This document shows, piece after piece, positions 5,968 through 12,080 of a stretch of DNA of 12,080 nt. A model generated the notes under the pieces. It ran no database searches. It saw only the letters and a program-made list of their open reading frames with translations, and was not told where the DNA came from. Origin of the DNA: an uncultured Planctomycetaceae bacterium (GTDB taxonomy: Bacteria > Planctomycetota > Planctomycetia > Pirellulales > Pirellulaceae); contig CALBTA010000437.1 in NCBI GenBank assembly GCA_937967755.1, positions 1 through 12,080 of the forward strand. Direction: 5' to 3'. The stretch's first letter is position 1. Each line of letters opens with the position of its first letter. Both the position numbers and the translations under genes were made by a program.

Positions 5968-8354
5968 CAAATCGGTTTCGTCGAGAGGGTGTTTTGCTCC
6001 AACTGCTGAAAGGTCTTTCGCCGACAAACTCGCACGGTACTGTTACACAGGCCAGCCAGATCGCGGTGCGAACGCCCTGGCCCATACAGCGCACTGTCAC
6101 AAGCCAGGGCGAAGTCTTGCACTTTCTCCGCGGCGCTGGCGGGAAGCGCATTGGCGGCGACGGCACACCAGCGCGAAAACGTTGTGCCCCTTGGGCGCGC
6201 GATGCCAGCCAACGCGGCGCGGCTTTCCAACAGCCAGACGGTCCAGCGAATTCGGTTGATCGCTGATCCCCTTCCAAGCGCCCACCACGCGCACCAGGCG
6301 ATTCCATCAAGCAGTTGCCGCCGCGCAACAAGGATGCCCCCGGTCAACAACGCGAAAGCGGCGATGGCGACCCAATGGGCCAGGCACCAGTTCAGAGCCG
6401 CGACGATCGCCGCGAGCACCCGTTGAGACGCGGTCAACGATTCTGGCGGCGGCTGGTAGCCGGGCGTTGGTTCAATCGGTACCCAATGGACCCCGTCGAT
6501 GCAGACTTCCGCCCACATGTGAACGTCTTCCCCCAGAACGGCCGTTTCATTGGCGGCCCGATCGTATCTCCGGGGATCGGCGTAAAACCCGCCGACCAAT
6601 CGTGTGGCGTAGCCTTGCTCGCGAAGCATCACCGCCGCCGTGGTGGCGAACATGTAATCGGGTCCACGGCCCGCTTCCAGGAAGTACCCCACCACGTCGT
6701 CGCAGGCGGCGGGCGCAGTGGCACCGGCGTCATGAACGAAGCCCTGCCGCAAGCCTTCGACGACCGCTTGCACTTGGGGCCAACCCGCCGGTTTGTCTGA
6801 GATCCACCCTTGGCACAGTTCGTTTGCCAAATCGTTGCCCGCGGGCGTTTCGTAGAAGGCGGCAAGATCGCGGCACAAGCGCTGACGGTGCGACAACGCT
6901 ACAGGCCTTCCTTCGACATCGCCGGATTGAACCGCCAACTCCTTGGGCGAAGGCAGCAGTGTGCGAAAGTCGCCCAGGGCATTAAGCCTGCCTCCCAGAG
7001 GTTGCAGCGCCCGCATGTGGATCACCGTGAGCTGCGGAATATGATCCCGGTTGGGCATTTCTAAAATGCCTTCGTTCGTCCAACCGTAGAATTCCAGCCG
7101 ATCAACTCTGTCGATGTGAACGCCGGCGAGGTGCGGCGGGGAAGGGAAGCGTTTTGTTTCCAGGTTGATAACCTTCACCATGTATGGTTGGTATTCTGCC
7201 GCAAAGAGTTGTCCGGCGGGCGACCTGGTGCGCAGCCAAGGCTCGCCGCCGACCGATTCCAATTTCAGGTTCGAATAAAAGCGGGGCGTCGCGCTTTTGG
7301 ACCACCGGGTTCCGTCGAAGGTGTCGTAAGTCTCCAGCGCCAAATGCGTCGGACATTGCCCAACAAGGTACAGCATCGCGGCGGCTCGGCGGTCGTCCAG
7401 TTCCCGCGGAGCGTGGGGTCGCTCACGGATGGTTGAAAAATCGCGGCTGTTGGTCGTTGTGGTGGCGGTTTGCCGTTGGCAATCCTCGCTCTCTTGAAAC
7501 TCGATGGCGATGGCGCGTTCACTCTTAGCCTTTGGGGCTTTCCCATAGCTTTCGTTGAACATGTCGTACAGCGATGGCAACTCCGACTCGAGAAAGACTT
7601 CGCTCTCGACAGGGCCAAAACTAGAAGCATCGAACTTGGCGCTGATGAGTTGATCGCCGTCTCCAACGCCGCTCGTTGCGAAGCGGTCACCGCGACCATC
7701 TCCACCAGAGCTTGGAAAGAAGCCAGCCAAGATTCTGCGGGGTGCTCCATGCCCCATGACGACGCCCACCGTGATCGCAACGATGGCCACGGCGCCAACC
7801 GCGGACAACGTCGCCCTTTTGGGCAAGCGGCGCTGAGTCGCCGTCGGCATCTTACCGCTGAGGCGCTCCCAATAACCACCGACCAACCACCACAGCGCGA
7901 CGATGGAATATACGCCGGTAATGATCGACGTGGCCCAATTGAAAGTCAGCATGAAAGCGAACAGCGTGAGAAAGAGGCTGGCACAGCAGGCAAGCCTTTG
8001 GCAAACGCGATGGTTGCGCACCGCCGTCAAACCGAGCATCAAGTTTCGCAGACCGACCACCACCAATATCTCCCAAGGGCGGCCGACACCAACCACGCCG
8101 CGCAGCAGCGGTTCGGATAGAAACGGAATCAACCAGAGCGCGATCAGTACGACGACGACCCGCGGATCGAACCGGCCATCGTCGCTTGAATTCAACCGCC
8201 AACGGGCACCGAATGAAATCGCCAGGGCGACCGCAAGCCCGCCAAGTTGAATCCAGGGATGTTGCTGCGCGCTCCACAATGTCAGTTGCACAACCAGCGT
8301 CGCCAACGCGCACATCAGCAGGGTCGCTCGGTGCAATGCGCTGCTAGACCCCAC
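5967..8354 (-). CDS. TgpA-like membrane protein with a catalytically degenerate transglutaminase-fold domain
   Basis: A 795-residue protein with TgpA architecture: a multi-TM N-terminus (hydrophobic about 12-27, 33-50, 66-82, 96-112, 121-139, 143-160, 184-201), a large presumably periplasmic part (202-645), one C-terminal TM (about 648-676), and a cytoplasmic tail resembling DUF4129 (about 695-765, ending near YGPGRSHRDL). The transglutaminase core is easily seen at GRGPDYMFATTAAVMLREQG (562-581), LVGGFYADP (586-594), DVHMWAEV (610-617) and WVPIEPTPG (624-632). The catalytic Cys position of the G-x-C-x-x-x-A motif is Asp566 and the triad Asp is Glu628; only His612 is kept. So peptidase or transamidase chemistry is unlikely; a binding or scaffold role is inferred. 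The GTG start has a perfect AGGAGGTG site and overlaps the DUF58 gene by 11 bases; the stop forms TGATG with MoxR. Confidence 0.9.
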   Translation of the reverse strand: MGSSSALHRATLLMCALATLVVQLTLWSAQQHPWIQLGGLAVALAISFGARWRLNSSDDGRFDPRVVVVLIALWLIPFLSEPLLRGVVGVGRPWEILVVVGLRNLMLGLTAVRNHRVCQRLACCASLFLTLFAFMLTFNWATSIITGVYSIVALWWLVGGYWERLSGKMPTATQRRLPKRATLSAVGAVAIVAITVGVVMGHGAPRRILAGFFPSSGGDGRGDRFATSGVGDGDQLISAKFDASSFGPVESEVFLESELPSLYDMFNESYGKAPKAKSERAIAIEFQESEDCQRQTATTTTNSRDFSTIRERPHAPRELDDRRAAAMLYLVGQCPTHLALETYDTFDGTRWSKSATPRFYSNLKLESVGGEPWLRTRSPAGQLFAAEYQPYMVKVINLETKRFPSPPHLAGVHIDRVDRLEFYGWTNEGILEMPNRDHIPQLTVIHMRALQPLGGRLNALGDFRTLLPSPKELAVQSGDVEGRPVALSHRQRLCRDLAAFYETPAGNDLANELCQGWISDKPAGWPQVQAVVEGLRQGFVHDAGATAPAACDDVVGYFLEAGRGPDYMFATTAAVMLREQGYATRLVGGFYADPRRYDRAANETAVLGEDVHMWAEVCIDGVHWVPIEPTPGYQPPPESLTASQRVLAAIVAALNWCLAHWVAIAAFALLTGGILVARRQLLDGIAWCAWWALGRGSAINRIRWTVWLLESRAALAGIARPRGTTFSRWCAVAANALPASAAEKVQDFALACDSALYGPGRSHRDLAGLCNSTVRVCRRKTFQQLEQNTLSTKPI

Positions 8355-9606
8355 GGAACACCTCCTGGCGGTGCCTGCGCCATTGCCGGGCGACTTGCGC
8401 GGGAACCTGCCGTGGGTTGTCTATCTCGATCCACGACCTAGGCGTCTCCAACTCGTGCAACACAAAGTCTTCGTCCGCCCCAAACGCCGCAGTGTTGAGC
8501 ACGATTTGCTGTGCGCCTGGGAGCAACGCCCGCTGTGCAAGGTCGGTCGTTATTTCGATGGCGAAGCCGGCTTCCCGATCTTCGCTCCAGTGCCGTGAGG
8601 GCGAAGTTGAAGTCCGGCTCGCCGCGTCGAACCGCGCCAACAGATCGAGTACTTGCCGGAGGCCAGCGTTGCCGGGCCTTGCATCGACCTGATTTCCACC
8701 GATGCAGAGCCGAACTAATGCGCCCTGTTCCAACAGCACCGCGGCGGCGCTCGCGGCGATGCGGATGCTCCACTCCAGACTGCTTTGGCCCCCGGGCGGC
8801 GAGTGCCAATTCGGAGAAGCCTCCACCACGATCACCGCTTTCGACTGCGCGGAATCTTGTCGTTCCCTCACGATGAAGCGGTCGTGACGGGCCGTCAGCG
8901 CCCAGTGAACACTGCGCAGCGAGTCGCCCAAGCGGTAAGGCCGCGCACCGATTGTTTCACCTTCGGTACCCGCGCGTTGATCGCTGGCGGTGGCCACGCA
9001 CAACTGGCGACCAGGCGGCAGGGGCAAGCCGTCCAGTTCAAACGTCCGCGGCCACACCAACAGTTCACCCTGAGTGCGAATGGGGCGTGAAGCCGTCCAC
9101 AAGCCGAATGGAAACGCGGTCGAAATCACCGGGGGCGATTGCGGGTAACTGCCACGGCATTCAGGGGTGAATTCCCACTCGAAGTCAGTCTTAGACCATG
9201 GCCCAATCTGCGCGAGCGCAACGGCTGTTTCGCCGGCCTCAGAATCGGAAGTGACAAAGAAGCGCTTCTCGATCGCTAGCCCCCAAACGGGAATCGGCCA
9301 GCGGTTGACGATGCTGACGGTCACCGGTACTGGCTCGCCTTCGTGAACCCTGCGCTCGCCGAACGATAGTTCGCACGCAACACCGCACAAGCCCAGCCGC
9401 GGCCAAATGATGCCGACGCCGAGAACCATCACAATAGCGGCAAATACAACGAAGCCTTGGCTGGCGATCGACAGCCCGCATATCAGGGCCACGACCGCGG
9501 CCACGATCAGCAAGCCCAGCGGAGATTTCAGCCAATAGACATGCCGGTTCGCCCACGGCGAAAAGTCGTGCGTGAGAATGCGTTCTAAGCGAGTTCGCAA
9601 ATTCAC
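8344..9606 (-). CDS. DUF58 membrane-anchored protein, first gene of the MoxR operon
   Basis: A 420-residue protein with two TM helices (about 28-46 and 50-67), a beta-rich region, and the DUF58 signature at 221-248: RPYRLGD, then SVHW, then ALTARHDRFIVRE. DUF58 is a vWA-like domain partner of MoxR ATPases; the strand that normally carries the first metal-site Asp reads VIVVEAS (258-264), with Glu in place of Asp. The frame opens with GTG at 9606. However, AAGG (9609-9606) is placed 5 bases before an in-frame TTG at 9600 (codon 3), which may be the real start; the difference is two residues. A 169-bp leader with a promoter and dyad precedes it. It overlaps the next gene by 11 bases. It likely anchors the MoxR complex at the membrane. 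Confidence 0.9.
   Translation of the reverse strand: MNLRTRLERILTHDFSPWANRHVYWLKSPLGLLIVAAVVALICGLSIASQGFVVFAAIVMVLGVGIIWPRLGLCGVACELSFGERRVHEGEPVPVTVSIVNRWPIPVWGLAIEKRFFVTSDSEAGETAVALAQIGPWSKTDFEWEFTPECRGSYPQSPPVISTAFPFGLWTASRPIRTQGELLVWPRTFELDGLPLPPGRQLCVATASDQRAGTEGETIGARPYRLGDSLRSVHWALTARHDRFIVRERQDSAQSKAVIVVEASPNWHSPPGGQSSLEWSIRIAASAAAVLLEQGALVRLCIGGNQVDARPGNAGLRQVLDLLARFDAASRTSTSPSRHWSEDREAGFAIEITTDLAQRALLPGAQQIVLNTAAFGADEDFVLHELETPRSWIEIDNPRQVPAQVARQWRRHRQEVFRGV
8359..8366 (-). promoter_or_regulatory. Full-consensus Shine-Dalgarno for the TgpA-like gene
   Basis: AGGAGGTG on the minus strand, 4 bases before a GTG start (spacing of 6 counted from AGGAGG). It lies inside the end of the DUF58 gene. 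It is the strongest ribosome site in the window and fixes the GTG start. Confidence 0.8.
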
Positions 9607-9665
9607 CTTGAAATCCCGTCAGGACGCGGTTGATTGGGAAGTTGAGATTCTCCTGTATTCAAGTT

Positions 9666-9693
9666 ATGATAATGTTAAGTATTTGCAAAGCAA
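9666..9693 (-). promoter_or_regulatory. Candidate sigma70-type promoter of the five-gene operon
   Basis: On the minus strand, a -10-like TATCAT (9671-9666, 5 of 6 to consensus) lies 16 bases after a weak -35-like TTGCTT (9693-9688, 3 of 6). It sits in an AT-rich island within the 169-bp gap between sulfatase 2 and DUF58. Transcription would start near 9659, leaving a leader of about 50 bases. The -35 overlaps the dyad at 9681-9701. Confidence 0.4.
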
Positions 9694-9701
9694 TTGCAAA
9701 T
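9681..9701. promoter_or_regulatory. Perfect 8-5-8 dyad, likely operator
   Basis: ATTTGCAA (9681-9688) and TTGCAAAT (9694-9701) are perfect inverted repeats around AGCAA. A 21-bp AT-rich dyad overlapping a -35 box is the usual geometry of a dimeric repressor site. As RNA it would form only a weak, A/U-rich stem, so a protein-binding site on DNA is favoured over a terminator. No regulator gene is in the window. Confidence 0.5.
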
Positions 9702-9775
9702 GGCTGGGTGTCCGATTTAGCAAATTTCGGTTCGCACACGCTTTAAGCGCCGTTTGGCAACCCGTTTTACAGGCC

Positions 9776-11476
9776 TTACTCCTGCGGCTTGTTCCGCCGC
9801 CATGCGCCCAAGGGCAACACGTCGGCACGTTTGGCCCAGGCTTGCCATTGATCCGACATTTTCTTCACGCGGTCGGGCTGGGCTTCGGCCAGATTGTTCA
9901 GTTCGGCCCGATCGTCGGCGATGTTGTACAGTTCCCACGCCCCTTGTTCCCCTTTGGCGACCAACTTCCAATCGCCCATGCGGATGGCCCGGTTGCCTTC
10001 GTGTTCCCAGTACAGGGCCTCGCGATCGATCTTGGCGTTGTCAACACATGCGGCTTGCAGGCTTTTGCCCTCGAGCGGCGTGATGGCCGTGCCTTTCATT
10101 TCTTCCGGGTACTTCGCGCCGCTGATGTCGGCGCAAGTGGCCATGATGTCGATCAGGTGCGAAGGCTGGTGTCGCAGTTCGCCGCGGGCTTTGATCTTGG
10201 CCGGCCAATGCACCACCAACGGCGACGCGATGCCCCCTTCGTGAACCCAATGCTTGTACTCGCGGAAGGGTGTGTTCGACACGTTCGCCCAACCCTGGCC
10301 GTAGGCGATGTACGTATCGGCCGGGCCGGGCATCGCGCCGGGGCCCATGATCAGCGGGAAGCCGTCGCGGGTTTTTTGCGGAATCATCGCGGTTTGCAGT
10401 TCGTCTTTGGCCATGGCCGGGAACGGGGCCTCGGCGGGCCGCTCTTTGAATTTCCCGCGCGGCTGCCGGCCCAGCCCTTCGGCACAGCCGCCGTTGTCCT
10501 GGAAGTACATGACGATGGTGTTGTCCAACTGGCCATCGGCTTTCAGTTGATCGACGATCCGCCCGATGCCTTGATCCATGTTGTCGACCATCGCGGCGTA
10601 AACTTCCATGTTGCGTATCTCCCAAGCCTCATGCTTCACATCGTTCCACTGGCGGGCTTGCGGAGACAGTTTGCAATCACCCGCGATCACGCCCAGTTCC
10701 TTCATCTTGGCGAAGCGGGCTTTTCGCGACGCCTCGTAGCCTTCGTCGTACTGGCCTTTGTACTTGGCGATGTCCTTGGGCAGGGCGTGCATCGGCCAGT
10801 GGGCGGCCGTGTAGGAAACGTACATGAACAGCGGCTTGTCGGCGTGCTGCTTGTTGTGTTCGGCGACGAAGCGAACCGCGTGATCGCTGATGGCGTTGGT
10901 GTAGTAATACTGCTCGGGCTGGTACTCGGAATCGGCGTAGGGCGAAATCTGCTGGTTGTCGCGCGTCAGCGAATTCGGGTCGTAAAAACTGCCCGCCCCG
11001 TGAATCGTTCCATAAAACCGATCGAACCCGCGCTGCAGCGGCCAGTTGTCCTTGGGGCCATCGGGGCGAACTTGCGGAGTGACGTGCCACTTGCCCGAGA
11101 TGTAACAGCGGTAGCCCGCCGTCTTCAGCACTTGGGCGATGGTCACGCAACGATCGTTCAACTGGCCGGCGTAACCTGGGTAGCCGCGGTCGACCATCAT
11201 CCAACCCACGCCCGCCTGGTGCGGGTAAAGCCCGGTCAACAAACTGGCCCGCGTCGGGCAACAACGGGCCGTGTTGTAAAACTGCGTGAAGCGAACGCCA
11301 TCGGCAGCCAGGCGATCAAGCGTCGGCGTTTTGATTTCGCTGCCATAACAACCGATGTCGCTATAGCCCATATCATCCGCCATGATGAGGATGATGTTGG
11401 GCTGCTCGCCCGAGTAGGCGTTTGAACTCGTCAGGTCCGAAGTTGACAGAGCCAGCGCCGCAAGGGCTACCACCAA
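9776..11476 (-). CDS. Family S1 arylsulfatase-type sulfatase (sulfatase 2), 5' end doubtful
   Basis: A 566-residue alkaline-phosphatase-fold sulfatase from the first usable codon, a TTG. All catalytic elements are present: ADD (Asp34, Asp35), the C-C-P-T-R signature (Cys72, expected formylglycine), GKWH (Lys129, His131), AAHWP (His226), DNGG (Asp327, Asn328) and Lys408 in YKHW. The DNGGCAEG stretch is common in arylsulfatase A-like enzymes of planctomycetes (recollection). The TTG gives only VVALAALAL with no positive n-region, a poor signal peptide. In the same frame, 26 codons earlier, is an ATG (11554) preceded by an AGGCGA, which would supply a charged n-region, but TAA at 11491-11489 interrupts it. 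So either translation starts at the TTG, or the N-terminus is broken by mutation or sequence error. It ends 169 bp before the DUF58 gene. Confidence 0.85.
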   Translation of the reverse strand: MVVALAALALSTSDLTSSNAYSGEQPNIILIMADDMGYSDIGCYGSEIKTPTLDRLAADGVRFTQFYNTARCCPTRASLLTGLYPHQAGVGWMMVDRGYPGYAGQLNDRCVTIAQVLKTAGYRCYISGKWHVTPQVRPDGPKDNWPLQRGFDRFYGTIHGAGSFYDPNSLTRDNQQISPYADSEYQPEQYYYTNAISDHAVRFVAEHNKQHADKPLFMYVSYTAAHWPMHALPKDIAKYKGQYDEGYEASRKARFAKMKELGVIAGDCKLSPQARQWNDVKHEAWEIRNMEVYAAMVDNMDQGIGRIVDQLKADGQLDNTIVMYFQDNGGCAEGLGRQPRGKFKERPAEAPFPAMAKDELQTAMIPQKTRDGFPLIMGPGAMPGPADTYIAYGQGWANVSNTPFREYKHWVHEGGIASPLVVHWPAKIKARGELRHQPSHLIDIMATCADISGAKYPEEMKGTAITPLEGKSLQAACVDNAKIDREALYWEHEGNRAIRMGDWKLVAKGEQGAWELYNIADDRAELNNLAEAQPDRVKKMSDQWQAWAKRADVLPLGAWRRNKPQE

Positions 11477-11554
11477 GAACGAAGTTGCTTAGGGCGGCGC
11501 AAGGCGCGGGAGCGAATGGCGACCGGCCAGCTTCGCGGAAAGAATCTGAATCAT

Positions 11555-11860
11555 GATGTTTCGCCTGATGGTTCGTGTGTATGGGAAGTCTAAAGAACGC
11601 GCACCACCCGCGCGCGAAAAAGATCAAGCCCAAGCGGCACGGCCCATTGTCCTACCCGGAAATTCGACAGTCAATTCCTGGCGGGGAACTTGGGCCGACC
11701 GAGCAGAAACACTAGTTGCTGCCGAGGAGTCCAACGCGACCAAACGAAGGCCGATGGAACGGTGACGGCCCCACTAGAGCTACCAGGACTCCGAATGAAC
11801 AAGCAACAGCGTCCCGATTAAAATCCCTGCGCGCGTTGGACACCTAAGGCCATCTCGGTA
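11555..11860. other. Gene-free stretch upstream of sulfatase 2
   Basis: About 300 bases between the unknown gene at the right edge and the sulfatase 2 ATG at 11554. I see no convincing coding sequence on either strand and no strong hairpin terminator. The only recognisable signal is the candidate promoter at 11646-11674. Confidence 0.5.
11646..11674 (-). promoter_or_regulatory. Candidate sigma70-type promoter of sulfatase 2
   Basis: On the minus strand, TTGACT (11674-11669, 5 of 6 to the -35 consensus) is followed after exactly 17 bases by GACAAT (11651-11646, 4 of 6 to the -10). Transcription would start near 11639, about 85 bases before the ATG at 11554. Its placement supports that ATG as the ancestral start. 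Confidence 0.42.
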
Positions 11861-12080
11861 TCATGCGGATGCATCCTTGCGGTTTAGATTCGAAATCCGC
11901 CAGGGACGATCCCATACTGGAAATTCTCCGACTCGGCACTCTGGTATGGTGTAATTGTTCTTTAGCTCATGGATGGCTTCCTCATCCGTCAAGATTTCGC
12001 CACGCTCAATTGACTGCCCGCTATGGTGGCTCGCGTCATCGGAGTGAGCGAATCGATGCCTGTAGTGATCACCCAAGAGG
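11861..12080 (-). CDS. Unknown protein, C-terminal part only
   Basis: The frame is open from the window edge to a TGA at 11863-11861, giving at least 72 residues. A TTG at 12076 is the only start codon near the edge, so the gene probably begins outside the window. The sequence is hydrophilic and has a balanced composition (a GEILTDEEAIHELKNNYTIP stretch, then GEFPVWDRPWRI), unlike the Arg/Pro/Ala-rich shadow frames elsewhere here. Its codons (ATA, AAT, GAA) are more AT-rich than the neighbouring genes, hinting at a different origin. I do not recognise the family. It could still be a chance frame. Confidence 0.42.
   Translation of the reverse strand, partial: LLGDHYRHRFAHSDDASHHSGQSIERGEILTDEEAIHELKNNYTIPECRVGEFPVWDRPWRISNLNRKDASA

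Noticed and set aside
9739..9749. CGCTTTAAGCG palindrome after sulfatase 2
   Set aside because: Only 5-bp arms and no T-run; not enough to call a terminator.
9572..11425. 617-residue open frame on the plus strand
   Set aside because: It is antisense to sulfatase 2, which has every catalytic motif. The plus-strand translation is Val/Arg/His-rich with no recognisable domain.
11867..11876. GGATGCATCC 10-bp palindrome
   Set aside because: Short, inside the end of a probable coding frame, and expected by chance at this length.
1..12080. Possible CRISPR array, tRNA, transposon ends or phage genes
   Set aside because: No regularly spaced repeats, no tRNA-like cloverleaf, and no transposase, integrase or phage protein in any frame I examined.

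Overview
The window looks like chromosomal DNA of a Planctomycete (Pirellula/Blastopirellula-like). This rests on high GC, two family S1 sulfatases within 12 kb, a MoxR/DUF58/transglutaminase-fold cluster, GTG/TTG starts, and small palindromic elements between genes. The lineage call is inference from gene content, not from a marker gene.

Layout. A minus-strand secreted protein runs off the left edge (1-176). Facing away from it is a plus-strand membrane metallopeptidase with an HExxH motif (334-1053); a perfect hairpin lies between the two. The peptidase converges on sulfatase 1 (minus, 1197-2597), and the 143-bp gap holds two near-identical ACAAGC...GCTTGT palindromes. From 2597 to the right edge everything is on the minus strand. 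In transcription order these are a partial unknown gene (11861-12080), sulfatase 2 (9776-11476), and a tight five-gene operon (9606 down to 2818): DUF58 protein, transglutaminase-fold membrane protein, MoxR ATPase, His-rich lipoprotein, ArsP/YraQ-type permease. Sulfatase 1 follows after a 220-bp gap.

How the genes may work together. MoxR AAA+ ATPases with DUF58 (vWA-like) and TgpA-like proteins form a widespread module thought to act in maturation or quality control of envelope or metal-containing complexes. Here its junctions overlap or are 9 bp apart. The same cistron continues into a lipoprotein with nine His in 23 residues and a permease carrying its own His-rich loop and an extra C-terminal helical domain. 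A metal-handling envelope system is the simplest reading (inference). The transglutaminase domain lacks the catalytic Cys (Asp in its place) and has Glu for the triad Asp, so it is probably a non-enzymatic domain. An AT-rich leader before the operon has a plausible sigma70-type promoter whose -35 lies inside a perfect 8-5-8 dyad.

Sulfatase 2 has an in-frame TAA between its best ATG and the hydrophobic part of its signal peptide, so its 5' end may be damaged. No tRNA, rRNA, CRISPR array, transposase or integrase was seen.
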